Assembly (NCBI RefSeq): GCF_003387535.1
Contig: NZ_QUNR01000004.1
Span: 310,001 to 374,000 of the forward strand
Source: Paraperlucidibaca baekdonensis
GTDB lineage: Bacteria > Pseudomonadota > Gammaproteobacteria > Pseudomonadales > Moraxellaceae
Length of the DNA: 64,000 nucleotides
Direction of reading: 5' to 3'
Part shown: positions 41,308 through 51,700 of the stretch, piece after piece
Numbering within the stretch: position 1 is the stretch's first letter
Layout: the number at the start of each line of letters is the position of its first letter
Position numbers and translations under genes: made by a program
The notes under the pieces: model-generated
Told to the model about the DNA's origin: nothing
The model's database searches: none
The model's input: only the letters and a program-made list of their open reading frames with translations

Positions 41308-41396
41308 AGGATGTCCCCTTTAACGAAATCGAAAATTCTTTGTTGTGGTTTTTAGCTTACGCGAGCAAAACAAGGTGATCTGCTCAAGTGCATCGA

Positions 41397-41425
41397 TTTT
41401 TAAACGCCTGCGTTAGCAGGGTCAA
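41397..41425 (-). promoter_or_regulatory. hupB promoter with palindromic spacer
   Basis: On the minus strand TTGACC (41425-41420) is followed after 17 bases by TAAAAA (41402-41397), a reasonable sigma-70 pair. The spacer contains the inverted repeat CCTGC-TAAC-GCAGG (41407-41420), which could be an operator or a weak lon terminator. The predicted leader is about 80 bases. Confidence 0.5.
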
Positions 41426-41479
41426 GCAAAACTCCACGAAATGCCGACGAGAATCCAAAAAAAGTGGGTTTTGCGGCCA

Positions 41480-43879
41480 TCAATGACGACTGGCCGCGGG
41501 TAAATCACGTTTTTCGATTTGTGCCAAGCCTGCGGCATAGGCCTCTTCGGTGAGCGGAATGGGCGGCTGAGTGAGCGCAATCGCCAACACTTCATCGATC
41601 CATTTCACGGTTTTAATCTCCAACGCCGCCTTCACGTTATCTGGAATTTCCTTCAAATCGCGAGCATTTTCATCCGGAATGATGACTGTGCGCACGCCAC
41701 CACGGTGAGCGGCCAAGAGCTTCTCTTTCAAACCGCCAATGGGCAGCACCTGACCGCGCAGCGTAATTTCGCCAGTCATGGCCACGTCGGCGCGCACTGG
41801 AATACCCGTGAGTACGGAAGCCAGCGCGGTACACATGCCAATGCCGGCACTCGGACCATCTTTCGGCGTGGCACCTTCTGGCATGTGCACGTGTATGTCG
41901 CGCTTATCGAACAGCTCGGCGCTGATTCCCAACACCCGTGAACGTGAGCGCACCACCGTGCTGGCCGCGCGAATCGACTCCTGCATCACATCGCCCAAGG
42001 AGCCGGTCATGACCTGCCCGCCTTTGCCCGGCACCGCAATCGCCTCAATAGTCAACAGCTCACCACCAACCTGCGTCCACGCTAAGCCAGTGACTTGCCC
42101 AACCTGATTTTCAGCCTCGGCTTTGCCAAAGTTGAATTTATGCACGCCCAGATAGTCTTCCAACTGCTCGGCAGCCAAGGTGAGCTTGTCGCTATGTGTG
42201 CCCATCACTAACGATTTCACCACCTTACGGCAGAGCTTAGCGATTTCACGATCAAGCGCGCGCACACCGGCCTCACGCGTGTAATAGCGCACAATGTCAC
42301 GGCAGGCACTCTCGCTGATGGCCAGTTCACTGTCTTTTAAGCCAGCGGCGGCGAGTTGCTTGGGCACCAAATATTGTCGCGCAATAGCCACTTTCTCATC
42401 TTCGGTATAGCCCGGCAGACGAATAATCTCCATGCGATCGAGCAATGGTGCTGGGATATTCATGGAGTTAGCGGTGCATAAAAACATGACTTCAGAGAGG
42501 TCATAATCGACTTCAAGATAATGATCGTTGAAGGCTTTGTTTTGCTCAGGATCGAGCACTTCCAGCAGCGCCGATGATGGATCACCGCGCATATCGGAGG
42601 CCATCTTGTCGATCTCATCTAGCAAAAACAATGGGTTACGCACACCCACTTTGGATATTTTCTGAATTAATTTGCCTGGCATGGAACCAATATAGGTGCG
42701 GCGGTGACCGCGAATCTCGGCCTCATCGCGCACGCCACCGAGAGCCATCCGCACAAATTGGCGATTCGTGGCTTTGGCAATAGACTGCCCGAGCGAGGTT
42801 TTACCAACCCCCGGTGGGCCCACCAAACACAGCACAGCGCCATTGAGCTGCTTCACGCGCGACTGCACCGCCAAATACTCCAGGATGCGATCTTTTACTT
42901 CTTCAAGACCAAAATGATCGGCATCTAAAATATCGCGCGCCTGTTTCAGATCGATGCGCACTTTGTTGCGCTTTTTCCACGGCACGCCAAGCATCCAATC
43001 GATATAGCTGCGCACCACCGTAGCCTCAGCCGACATGGGCGACATTTGCTGCAATTTACGCAGCTCGGCATCGACTTTTTTACGCGCCTCAGCGGGCAAG
43101 CCGGCCTTAATGATGCGCTGCTCAATCTCGCTCAGCTCATCTTCACCTTCGCCTAAATCACCTAGCTCTTTTTGGATGGCCTTGATTTGCTCATTGAGAT
43201 AGTACTCGCGCTGACTTTTTTCCATCTGCTTTTTAACGCGACCACGGATACGTTTTTCGACTTTTAAAATGTCGATCTCCGACTCCATTTGCGCCATCAA
43301 ATGCTCAACGCGCTGCTGCACCGGCAGAATATCCAAAATTGCCTGTTTTTCTTCCAAGCGTAGCGTCAGGTGAGCGGCGATGGTGTCAGCTAAGCGACTC
43401 GGATCATCGATGCCAGCTACCGACGTCAGCACTTCATTGGCGACCTTTTTAGAGAGCTTCACGTATTGATCAAACTGATTGAGCAAGGTGCGGGCTAAGA
43501 CATCGGCTTCTTGCTTGGCTAGGTTGTCGTCAGATACCTCGGCAATCTCAGCAATATAGGCGTCGTCGTGCTCATGCAGCGCCGCTAACTGACCGCGACG
43601 CTGGCCTTCTACTAACACCTTCACGGTGCCATCGGGCAGTTTTAACAGCTGCAAGATATTGGCTACCGTGCCAATGCTGTAGAGACCCTCTTGATTTGGG
43701 TCATCCTCTCCAGCATCTCGCTGAGACACTAAAAAGATATGTTTATCGGCAGCCATGGCTTGATCTAGTGCTGCAATGGAGCGCTCGCGGCCAACAAAAA
43801 GTGGAATGACCATATGCGGATAAATCACCACATCGCGAAGTGGCAAGAGCGGTAAATGCAATTTTTTTGCGGCCATCAT
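41480..43879 (-). CDS. lon: ATP-dependent protease Lon
   Basis: Soluble AAA+ serine protease for damaged and regulatory proteins. From the ATG at 43879 (GGGAG six bases before) the 799 residues comprise the N-terminal substrate domain, the AAA+ module with Walker A GPPGVGKTSLGQ near residue 355 and Walker B FLLDEIDKM, and the C-terminal protease with the Ser-Lys dyad in PKDGPSAGIGM and the later KEKLLAAHRGG. The upstream heat-shock-type promoter fits its known control. An extra six-residue N-terminal start reading is not supported by a ribosome binding site. Confidence 0.96.
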   Translation of the reverse strand: MMAAKKLHLPLLPLRDVVIYPHMVIPLFVGRERSIAALDQAMAADKHIFLVSQRDAGEDDPNQEGLYSIGTVANILQLLKLPDGTVKVLVEGQRRGQLAALHEHDDAYIAEIAEVSDDNLAKQEADVLARTLLNQFDQYVKLSKKVANEVLTSVAGIDDPSRLADTIAAHLTLRLEEKQAILDILPVQQRVEHLMAQMESEIDILKVEKRIRGRVKKQMEKSQREYYLNEQIKAIQKELGDLGEGEDELSEIEQRIIKAGLPAEARKKVDAELRKLQQMSPMSAEATVVRSYIDWMLGVPWKKRNKVRIDLKQARDILDADHFGLEEVKDRILEYLAVQSRVKQLNGAVLCLVGPPGVGKTSLGQSIAKATNRQFVRMALGGVRDEAEIRGHRRTYIGSMPGKLIQKISKVGVRNPLFLLDEIDKMASDMRGDPSSALLEVLDPEQNKAFNDHYLEVDYDLSEVMFLCTANSMNIPAPLLDRMEIIRLPGYTEDEKVAIARQYLVPKQLAAAGLKDSELAISESACRDIVRYYTREAGVRALDREIAKLCRKVVKSLVMGTHSDKLTLAAEQLEDYLGVHKFNFGKAEAENQVGQVTGLAWTQVGGELLTIEAIAVPGKGGQVMTGSLGDVMQESIRAASTVVRSRSRVLGISAELFDKRDIHVHMPEGATPKDGPSAGIGMCTALASVLTGIPVRADVAMTGEITLRGQVLPIGGLKEKLLAAHRGGVRTVIIPDENARDLKEIPDNVKAALEIKTVKWIDEVLAIALTQPPIPLTEEAYAAGLAQIEKRDLPAASRH

Positions 43880-43920
43880 AAACTCCCAAGCAGTCAAACT
43901 AACGTTGAACTTATAGGGTC

Positions 43921-43951
43921 TTTATGGGGGCCTTATGGCTTAAATTACAAG
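43921..43951 (-). promoter_or_regulatory. Heat-shock (sigma-32-type) promoter of lon
   Basis: On the minus strand CTTGTAA (43951-43945) and CCCCAT-AAA (43929-43921) are separated by 15 bases, close to the sigma-32 consensus CTTGAAA-N13-17-CCCCATNT. The expected transcript starts about 35 bases before the lon ATG. Confidence 0.75.
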
Positions 43952-43973
43952 GTGAACAGAGTAATTAGCCAAC

Positions 43974-43999
43974 AAAAAAGGGGCGATTGCCCCTTTTTT
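43974..43999 (-). terminator. Intrinsic terminator after clpX
   Basis: AAAAAAGGGGC-GATT-GCCCCTTTTTT: five GC pairs plus six A-T pairs with a four-base loop and T run, 18 bases past the clpX stop. It insulates clpPX from lon. Confidence 0.92.
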
Positions 44000-44017
44000 G
44001 ATCAGATCCACACCGGC

Positions 44018-45310
44018 TTATTCGGGCATCGCGCGCGCAGGCTCGCTATTGTCATAAACCAATAATGGCTCTGTTTCACCCAAAACCACTTTGTCATCGA
44101 TTAGTACTTTGCTCACGCCTTCAAGCGACGGCAGCTCATACATGGTGTCGAGCAAAATGCCCTCTAAAATCGAGCGCAAGCCACGTGCGCCGGTTTTGCG
44201 GGCAAGCGCTTTCGCCGCAATGGCTTTGAGCGCCTCAGGACGAAACTCAAGCTGCACGCCTTCCATGTCCAAAAGCTTGGCATACTGCTTCGTCAATGCA
44301 TTTTTTGGCTCAGTCAAAATCTGAATCAAGGCGGATTCATCCAGCTCGCCTAAGGTGGCAATGACCGGCAAGCGCCCAACAAACTCAGGAATCAAGCCAA
44401 ATTTCACCAAATCCTCTGGCGATACTGATTTAAATAGCTCGCCGGTGCTCGGCGTTTTCGACTGACCTTTCACCAAGGCATTAAAGCCAATACCACCGGG
44501 CTCTGAGCGCTGCTGAATGACTTTATCGAGACCAGCAAAGGCGCCACCCACAATAAACAGAATATTTGACGTATCGACCTGCAAGAACTCTTGCTGCGGA
44601 TGCTTGCGACCGCCCTGCGGCGGCACACTGGCCACCGTGCCCTCAATAAGCTTCAGCAACGCCTGCTGCACGCCCTCACCGCTCACATCGCGAGTAATCG
44701 ATGGGTTGTCACTTTTGCGTGAAATCTTGTCGATTTCATCAATATAGACAATGCCGGTTTGTGCTTTATCAACGTCGTAATCGCAGTTTTGCAGCAGCTT
44801 TTGAATGATGTTTTCAACATCTTCACCGACATAACCCGCTTCGGTCAGCGTGGTGGCATCGGCCATCGTAAACGGCACATTGAGCACACGCGCCAAGGTC
44901 TGCGCGAGCAAGGTTTTACCGGAGCCCGTGGGGCCGATCAGCAAAATATTGCTCTTTGTCAGCTCAACATCGGTGTTTTGGCGCGTTGGATGCAGCTTTT
45001 TCATGCCCGCACGTAAGCGCTTGTAGTGGTTATACACCGCCACGGCCAAGACGCGCTTGGCTTGATCTTGGCCAATCACATAGTCATCGAGCGTGGTTTT
45101 CAACTCACGCGGCGTGGGCAAATGATCATTGGCTTTGTCATCCTGTTTGTCTTGGACCTCTTCGCGGATGATGTCATTACACAAATCCACGCATTCATCA
45201 CAGACATAGACCGACGGCCCAGCGATCAGCTTACGCACTTCGTGTTGGCTTTTGCCGCAAAAAGAGCAAAACAACAATTTACTGTCGCCGCCACGATTAT
45301 CTTCGGTCAT
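44018..45310 (-). CDS. clpX: ATP-dependent Clp protease ATP-binding subunit ClpX
   Basis: Unfoldase partner of ClpP, recognises ssrA-tagged and other substrates. The 430 residues have the four-cysteine zinc-binding domain (CSFCGK...CDECVDLC, residues 16-41), Walker [13 protein letters not shown], Walker [11 protein letters not shown], and the ClpP-docking IGF loop in [11 protein letters not shown]. Starts 24 bases after clpP, the standard operon. Confidence 0.97.
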   Translation of the reverse strand: MTEDNRGGDSKLLFCSFCGKSQHEVRKLIAGPSVYVCDECVDLCNDIIREEVQDKQDDKANDHLPTPRELKTTLDDYVIGQDQAKRVLAVAVYNHYKRLRAGMKKLHPTRQNTDVELTKSNILLIGPTGSGKTLLAQTLARVLNVPFTMADATTLTEAGYVGEDVENIIQKLLQNCDYDVDKAQTGIVYIDEIDKISRKSDNPSITRDVSGEGVQQALLKLIEGTVASVPPQGGRKHPQQEFLQVDTSNILFIVGGAFAGLDKVIQQRSEPGGIGFNALVKGQSKTPSTGELFKSVSPEDLVKFGLIPEFVGRLPVIATLGELDESALIQILTEPKNALTKQYAKLLDMEGVQLEFRPEALKAIAAKALARKTGARGLRSILEGILLDTMYELPSLEGVSKVLIDDKVVLGETEPLLVYDNSEPARAMPE

Positions 45311-45334
45311 GCTTATTCTCTCACTGACTGCAAA

Positions 45335-45958
45335 TTAAGGGCGCTTGCTGAGCACCTGATCAATCAAACCATAGGTTTGCGCATCGCCCGCGGTCATAAA
45401 ATTATCACGGTCGGTATCGCGCTCAATGCGCTCTAACGGCTGGCCCGTATGCAAGGCCAGCAACTCATTGAGCAGCTGCTTAATTTTTAAAATTTCTTGC
45501 GCATGAATAGCGATATCTGAGGCTTGGCCCTGAAAACCACCTAATGGTTGATGAATCATCACACGCGAATTGGGCAAGGCAAAGCGCTTACCTTTGGCAC
45601 CGGCAGAGAGCAAGAAAGCGCCCATCGAGGCCGCCTGACCAATACAGATGGTCGAAATATCGGGCTTGATGAAATTCATGGTGTCGAAGATAGCCATGCC
45701 AGCTGTCACCGAGCCGCCGGGTGAATTGATGTACAAGTTGATGTCTTTGTCGGGGTTGACCGACTCTAAAAACAGCATCTGCGCGACAATCAGGTTGGCC
45801 ATATTGTCTTCAACGGGGCCAACCAAGAAAATCACACGCTCTTGCAGCAGGCGCGAATAAATATCGTAAGCGCGCTCACCACGAGCTGACTGCTCGACCA
45901 CCATTGGGATCAAACCAATATTATCAATGCCACTGGCATTAGGTTGTTCAAATCGCAT
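45335..45958 (-). CDS. clpP: ATP-dependent Clp protease proteolytic subunit ClpP
   Basis: Tetradecameric serine protease chamber used by ClpX and ClpA. The 207 residues have the catalytic Ser in [14 protein letters not shown], the His in [13 protein letters not shown] and the later Asp in RDTDRDNFM, with the N-terminal propeptide region before [11 protein letters not shown]. It precedes clpX directly and follows tig, separated by a hairpin. Confidence 0.97.
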   Translation of the reverse strand: MRFEQPNASGIDNIGLIPMVVEQSARGERAYDIYSRLLQERVIFLVGPVEDNMANLIVAQMLFLESVNPDKDINLYINSPGGSVTAGMAIFDTMNFIKPDISTICIGQAASMGAFLLSAGAKGKRFALPNSRVMIHQPLGGFQGQASDIAIHAQEILKIKQLLNELLALHTGQPLERIERDTDRDNFMTAGDAQTYGLIDQVLSKRP

Positions 45959-46030
45959 GGATAACCTGCCTTAAACAATCAAAAGATGAGGTGAAAACTG
46001 CCGAGGCTCATTGGGCAGGTGCACAAACAA

Positions 46031-46067
46031 ACACTCCCGAGCAGTCAAAGACGTACGTCGGGAGTGT
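46031..46067 (-). terminator. Hairpin between tig and clpP
   Basis: A perfect ten-base stem (ACACTCCCGA with TCGGGAGTGT) with a 17-base loop, followed on the minus strand by TTGTTTGTG. It probably ends most tig transcripts or lets some read into clpPX. Confidence 0.7.
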
Positions 46068-46126
46068 CGGTCGTGCGTGGCGCGAGGTCAAGACCACGCG
46101 CGCTATGTTTTCCGCAACAGCGCGTA

Positions 46127-47434
46127 TTAACGCTGTTGTGGACGCACCACATCGCTGTACTTCGCTGCCGCCTCAGTCACCTTAGCGTCGGCTAAAACAC
46201 AGTCAACCACCTGATCTTCCAAGACCATGGCTTCAACTTGAGCGAGCTGCTCTTTATTGCCCATGTAGTAGCTGATCACCTCTTCTGGCGACTCATATGA
46301 CTCTGCCACTTCGGCCACCACGGCGCGTACACGTTCTGCATCGACCACAATGGCTTTATCTTTAATGATTTGGCTAATCAGCAGACCCAAAGACACGCTG
46401 CGCTCAGCCTGCTCTTTGAACAAATCATCGGGCAACATTTTTGGGTCGAGCTTGGCATTGGCACCGCCAAATTGCTGGAACATGGCATTGCGCTGACGCT
46501 CAATCTCGCCGGCCACTAGGGCTTTTGGCGCATCAACTGTGTGTGCCGCTAATAGCTGATCCATGGTCTGCGTTTTGACTTTGTTCTTCACCGCTTGCTT
46601 GAGTTCGCGCGCCATGTTTTTCGAGACGTCTTCACGGAGCTTCTCAATACCGCCTTCGCTGACGCCAAAGGCTTTCAAGAACTCATCATCGATGGCAGGC
46701 AATGCTTGCTTTTGCACTTTGTGCGCCGTGATTTTGAAGATAGCGGCTTTATCACGCAGATTTTCAGCTTGGTAGTCAGCTGGGAAGGTCACATTAATGT
46801 CACGCTCTTCACCGGTTTTAATACCCACCACGCCATCTTCAAAGCCGGGGATCATGCGGCCTGAGCCCAAAACCAGCTCAAAATTGCTCGACGTGCCGCC
46901 ATCAAAGGCCTCACCATCGATGCTGCCAGCAAAGTCGACAATGACTTTATCGCCATCGGCTGCGGCATCCGCGCTATCTTCGAAGCTAGCGCGTTGGCTG
47001 CGCAGGCTTTCAATCATTTCATCAATATCGCCTTCGCCGATATCGACAACGGGACGCTCCACCGCGATATCGGCGAAATTGCCCAAGGTAATTTCTGGAT
47101 AGACTTCAACCAAGGCAGTGAACGCCAGATCTTCGCCCGCTTTATCGCTCACTTCTTCGATGCTCGGGTAACCGGCTGGGTTGAGCTTTTCTTGCGTCAC
47201 GGCTTCATAAAAGCTGTCACGGATAATCTCGCCTAATGCTTCTTGGCGAATCGAGTCGCCAAAGCGTTTTTGCACCACGGATAGCGGCACTTTGCCGGGG
47301 CGGAAGCCGTCCATGCGAATGGTACGAGCCGCTTTTGCCACGCGGGCACTCACGTCTTCATCAATTTTTGTGGCCGGGACAACAACTTTAACGCGGCGTT
47401 CGATATTCGAGACGTTTTCGACAGTGACTTGCAT
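46127..47434 (-). CDS. tig: Trigger factor
   Basis: Ribosome-bound chaperone with peptidyl-prolyl isomerase activity. The 435-residue product from the ATG at 47434 (GAGG five bases upstream) begins MQVTVENVSNIERRVKVVVP. It has the ribosome-docking FRPGKVP motif near residue 45, the FKBP-like domain (about 155-240, GDKVIVDFAGSIDGEAFDGG) and the helical C-terminal arms. An in-frame ATG 22 codons upstream lies within the promoter and is not used. Confidence 0.96.
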   Translation of the reverse strand: MQVTVENVSNIERRVKVVVPATKIDEDVSARVAKAARTIRMDGFRPGKVPLSVVQKRFGDSIRQEALGEIIRDSFYEAVTQEKLNPAGYPSIEEVSDKAGEDLAFTALVEVYPEITLGNFADIAVERPVVDIGEGDIDEMIESLRSQRASFEDSADAAADGDKVIVDFAGSIDGEAFDGGTSSNFELVLGSGRMIPGFEDGVVGIKTGEERDINVTFPADYQAENLRDKAAIFKITAHKVQKQALPAIDDEFLKAFGVSEGGIEKLREDVSKNMARELKQAVKNKVKTQTMDQLLAAHTVDAPKALVAGEIERQRNAMFQQFGGANAKLDPKMLPDDLFKEQAERSVSLGLLISQIIKDKAIVVDAERVRAVVAEVAESYESPEEVISYYMGNKEQLAQVEAMVLEDQVVDCVLADAKVTEAAAKYSDVVRPQQR

Positions 47435-47508
47435 GACAACCTCAAGACTTAAGAGTTCACGGGAATTGGATGGGCTCGCAGCACAATACTGCAAAATCAA
47501 GGGACAGC

Positions 47509-47514
47509 ATTATA
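47509..47514 (-). promoter_or_regulatory. tig -10 element
   Basis: A perfect TATAAT on the minus strand about 75 bases ahead of the tig ATG. The -35 region at the right distance (CTTTTA) is poor, while TTGGTC is 22 bases away. Confidence 0.5.
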
Positions 47515-47594
47515 GAGATTGCGGGGCAGAATAAAAGACCAAGCCGCGGCGGGTGAAACTTTAAGCATTTAGATGGCGACTTGAACTTTTCTAG

Positions 47595-47623
47595 TTGACG
47601 GCCTGCTCATGGATTCGTAATAT
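47595..47623 (+). promoter_or_regulatory. Strong sigma-70 promoter of the tRNA cluster
   Basis: TTGACG-N17-TAATAT, followed by the GC-rich discriminator GCGGCCTCGC, the pattern of stable-RNA promoters under stringent control. The first tRNA begins 48 bases after the -10. Confidence 0.85.
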
Positions 47624-47671
47624 GCGGCCTCGCAAGACAGCAAGCCGTTATGGCAAGCAGCTGGCGATGTT

Positions 47672-47748
47672 CGGGGTATAGCGCAGTCCGGTAGCGCGCC
47701 TGGTTTGGGACCAGGATGTCGGGAGTTCGAATCTCTCTACCCCGACCA
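47672..47748 (+). tRNA. tRNA-Pro (anticodon TGG)
   Basis: 77 bases with encoded CCA. Acceptor stem CGGGGTA/TACCCCG, anticodon stem-loop CCTGG-TTTGGGA-CCAGG giving UGG, and the T-arm GGGAG-TTCGAAT-CTCTC. First of three tRNAs in the same transcript. Confidence 0.97.
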
Positions 47749-47775
47749 CTTTTTAAGCTGTGATACCGCGCAAAA

Positions 47776-47852
47776 GCGCTCGTAGCTCAGCTGGATAGAG
47801 CATCGGCCTTCTAAGCCGAGGGTCGCAGGTTCGAGTCCTGCCGGGCGCACCA
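47776..47852 (+). tRNA. tRNA-Arg (anticodon TCT)
   Basis: 77 bases with encoded CCA. Acceptor stem GCGCTCG/CGGGCGC, anticodon arm CGGCC-TTCTAAG-CCG region presenting UCU, and T-loop TTCGAGT. Reads AGA and AGG codons. Lies 27 bases after tRNA-Pro. Confidence 0.96.
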
Positions 47853-47868
47853 GTGGCGCAAAATTTGT

Positions 47869-47945
47869 GGTGGCCGTAGCTCAGTTGGTAGAGTCCCGGA
47901 TTGTGATTCCGGTTGTCGTGGGTTCGAGCCCCATCGGCCACCCCA
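47869..47945 (+). tRNA. tRNA-His (anticodon GTG)
   Basis: Includes the extra G at position -1 opposite the discriminator C, the identity element of tRNA-His. Acceptor stem GTGGCCG/CGGCCAC, anticodon loop ATTGTGAT presenting GUG, T-loop TTCGAGC, encoded CCA. Lies 16 bases after tRNA-Arg. Confidence 0.97.
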
Positions 47946-47975
47946 CCCTTTTCCTAAAAGTATTAATAAATCCCG

Positions 47976-47995
47976 CCAGCATCTGCTGGTTTTTT
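47976..47995 (+). terminator. Terminator of the tRNA cluster
   Basis: CCAGC-ATCT-GCTGG followed by TTTTTT, 30 bases after tRNA-His. Confidence 0.88.
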
Positions 47996-48016
47996 ATTGC
48001 CTGCTATTTGTGGGCG

Positions 48017-48745
48017 TTAGTCGCTTTTCGTCATCCGCCGCAGCACGCCAACCATCAGCGCAAAAAGCATCAAGCCAAAGCCCAACAGACTCGCGCCGAT
48101 CGCGGCAAAGAGATCTGGCGCCTTCATCATCGTGCTCATTAAAGAGTCTTGGTAATAAAAAAACCACGCATGATTTTCTGGAAAGACCCAATGATGCAGC
48201 TGGTAAAACACCGCCTCAAAGCCTAGCAAGGCCAGCAGCAGCACGCCGGCTAGCGCCAAGCACAACAGCAAGCCGCCTTGCCAACGCCAACGAATCAATG
48301 GCACACGGCGACGCAGCCAATACAGCCCGAATACGGTCAATATCGCCACGCCAATTAAGGCATCACGCAGGCGCGCCATGAGCACCGCCACATCGTTTAA
48401 ATGCACGATCTCAGGCTCACGCAATAGCGCCGTGGCGTGGCCAGTGCTTGGCATAAAGTGAATTTGACGAAGTGCCTCGACGGCTGCGCTGCCAGCAGGA
48501 CCATGAACAGCCTGCACAATGGCATTAAATGCGGCGAGATGACCCTCGCGCGACAGCGTCTGAAAACCGTGAATGTAACGATTTTGCGGGCCGAACTCGG
48601 CAATTTGCCCGCGCAAATCCAACCAGTCATACCACAGCGCATAACCGTAGTTGAACTCAGCGTGCAGCCACCAGCTCAAGCCGAGTGACGTGAGCAGCAG
48701 CCCCATCAGCACGGCAAACCAAGCCACTTGATAGCGCAGGCTCAT
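48017..48745 (-). CDS. DUF1461 / Lit-family integral membrane protein
   Basis: A 242-residue inner-membrane protein with about four to five membrane spans. It matches the DUF1461 family (lipoprotein intramolecular transacylase, Lit) in the pattern EPEIVHLNDVAVLM and in YQLHHWVFPENHAWFFYYQDSL between the later spans. Lit enzymes shift an acyl chain on the lipoprotein N-terminal cysteine; activity here is inferred from the family. The ATG at 48745 shares one base with the stop of the RND pump gene, so the three genes adaptor-pump-DUF1461 are translationally coupled. No other lipoprotein-modifying gene is close. Confidence 0.82.
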   Translation of the reverse strand: MSLRYQVAWFAVLMGLLLTSLGLSWWLHAEFNYGYALWYDWLDLRGQIAEFGPQNRYIHGFQTLSREGHLAAFNAIVQAVHGPAGSAAVEALRQIHFMPSTGHATALLREPEIVHLNDVAVLMARLRDALIGVAILTVFGLYWLRRRVPLIRWRWQGGLLLCLALAGVLLLALLGFEAVFYQLHHWVFPENHAWFFYYQDSLMSTMMKAPDLFAAIGASLLGFGLMLFALMVGVLRRMTKSD

Positions 48746-51700
48746 TAGCGCTCCAGTTTGTACCAAAGCGCATAGAGCGCGGGCACAAAAAATAGCGTGA
48801 TGGCCGTGCCCACCGCAATGCCGCCAATAAGCACATAGGCTAAGGGGCCCCAAAAACTATCGAAGGTCAGTGGCACAAAGGCGAAAACGGCAGCAATGGC
48901 GGTGAGCACAACGGGTCGCGCACGACGCACGGCGGCCTCAATAACCGCTGTCACCGGCAGCATATCAGCGGCTAAGTTATCAGCGACTTGTTGCGTTAAA
49001 ATCAGCGTATTTCGCATCAGAATACCCGCCAGGCCAATCAGGCCGAGCAAGGCGACAAAGCCAAATGGCTGACCAAATAGCAACAGCGCCAAGACAGCAC
49101 CAATCACGCCTAATGGCGCGGTTGCCACCACAATAAACGTGCCGGCAAAGCTGCGCATTTGCAGCATCACAAAAATCAACATGAGCGCAAACATCAAAGG
49201 CTGCAACTTTTGAATAGACGCATCGGCCTTGCCTGACTGCTCCACGCTACCACCAATATCGATGCGATAGCCCGGCGGCAAGCTCGCACGCAAGGCCTCT
49301 GAAGCCGTCCAAATGGCTGCTGTCATATCATTAGGTTGCACGCCCACGACATCGGCATGCACGGCAATAAAGGGCTCGCGGTTGTAGCGCTTGAGCACCG
49401 GCTCTTCGTAGCGCACGGTGACCTCGCCAACTTGCGCCAGCGGAATTTTACGGCCATCAAATGAACGTAATTCCAAGCCTGCTAAACGCGCCTCCGAGCT
49501 GCTATGGCCCTTGGCGATCACTTCCACCAAGCGATTTTCTTTACGCAGTTGCGTGATGGGGCCACCTTCAAGCTCAAACTGCAGCTGGCGTGAGACCTCG
49601 GCGGGTGTCAGACCCATGAGTCGCAGGCGCTCGGTGTCCATGGCCACATGCAGCACCGGTGCGCGCTCATCCCATTCCAAATGGGCATCGCGAATGGCCT
49701 CATCAGCCGCCATAATCTCGCGCAGCGCTTTGGCTGTTTCGCGGAGCTTTTGCACATCCGGGCCAACCACACGAAAGCTCACCGGCCACGTTACCGGCGG
49801 ACCATAGAGCAAGCTGCTTACCCGTACGCGCGCCTCCGGAAACTCGCCATCATCAATGTGCTGCTGCAACGTAGCAATGATGGTGTCGCGATCAGCTTTG
49901 TTGTGTCCCACCGCGACCATTTTGGCGAATGCCGGATCGGGCTGCTCAGGCAAAATCGAGATAAAAAAGCGTGGCGCGCCGCCGCCTAAATACGTCGATA
50001 ACGTACTGACTTCGGGCATGTCGTGCAGGATAGCTTCGACTTTTTGTGCGGTTTGATCAGTCACCGCAATAGACGTGCCTTGCGGCATATAAATGCTGAT
50101 CATGACTTCTGGGCGGTCAGAGCTTGGAAAAAACTGCTTTTCAACCACCGTGGCCATGCCAATCACCGCCAACACCAAGGCCAGCACCGTGGCCAACACA
50201 ACTTTGCCACGGTGCCGCACACAGCGACTAATCCATCCACGCAAACGCTCGTACCCGGCGGTGTCATATGGCGAATGACCCGTGTGCTGAGCCGGCTGCG
50301 GCAGCATTTTCACGCCCAAATACGGCGTGAATGTGACCGCCACCAGCCAAGAAAGCGACAGTGAAATGCCCAGCACCCAGAAAATATTGCCGGTGTATTC
50401 GCCAACGCCAGACTTTGCAAAACCAATCGGCACAAAGCCAACCACAGTCACCAAGGTGCCAAAGAGCATAGGCGCCGCTGTCACCGACCACGCATAGGAG
50501 GCCGCTCGCACGCGATCCCAGCCCTCCTCCATCTTTACAATCATCATCTCAATGGCAATGATGGCGTCATCGACCAGCAAGCCAAGCGCCAAAATCAGTG
50601 CGCCCAAGGTGATGCGATCGAGATTGATATCCATCGCCAGCATGACCAAAAACGTCAGGCCCAGCGTCACCGGAATAGCAATGCCCACCACCAAGCCAGC
50701 GCGCAGGCCAATCGCTAAAATGCTCACGGCCATCACCACTAACATGGCAACTAAAAACTTAAACTGAAATAAATTAACAGCCGCTGAAATTGCATGGGCT
50801 TGGTTGGTCAACGGCTTAAAGGTCATGCCTAATGGCAGCCGCGCTTGCTCATCGCTGACAAACGCCGCCATACGCTCACCAAGCTGAAGGCCATTTTCAC
50901 CTTTCTCCATGACCAGGCCCAACAGCACCGCCTCTTCACCGCGCGAGCGCACCACGTACTGTCTGGGCTCCTCGTATCCTTCACGAATACTGGCCACATC
51001 ATTTAAGCGAATGAGCTGATTGCCAATTCGCAAGGGCACATTGGCGAGTTGCTCGAGGCGCGTGAGGTCGTTATCGAGGCGCACATAAATACGTGGCCCA
51101 GCGGTTTCAAAGCGCCCGGCTGGCAATAAGCGATTATCTTCCTCAATGGCGGCAAACATTTGCGCTGGTGTGAGGCCTAAATTCACCAGCTTCTGGCTAT
51201 CGAACTCTAGGTAGACTTTTTGTTTGGGCTCACCAATAACAATGACTTTTTGCACGCCCGAAACGCGGCCAAGACGGTCTCGAATGCCATCGAGCGTGCC
51301 CAACAGATCGCGCATCGGCAGGCCGGGCGCGGTGAGTGACAACACACTGAAATAGACATCGGCAAAATCATCATTGGCAAAGGGCCCCAGCACTCCTGCC
51401 GGCAGCAACGGCGCCTGATCTTGCATACGCTTGCGTACTTGATAAAACAGCTGCGGCATTTTCTCGCTGGGCGTGAAATCATCAAACTCAATTAGAATAT
51501 CAACGCGACCCGGATGGATGATGCTCTCAATGTGATAGACGTTTTCAACTTCCTGAATACGCGTTTCTAATGGATCGGCAAGCTGGCGCTCAATCTCCTC
51601 AGGCGTGGCCCCCGGCCATTGCGCCGAGACCATCATAATGCGCACCGTAAAGGCGGGGTCCTCAGCGCGACCAAGCGCGACAAACGAGTAGATCCCAGCA

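Noticed and set aside
41480-41482. Intrinsic terminator right after lon
   Set aside because: The T run after CCCAC has no preceding stem; only the small inverted repeat further on could serve.
47753-47941. Minus-strand open frame of 62 codons over the tRNA genes
   Set aside because: It is antisense to tRNA-Arg and tRNA-His; such frames (with GRTRTCDPR-like text) are well-known artefacts of tRNA sequence.
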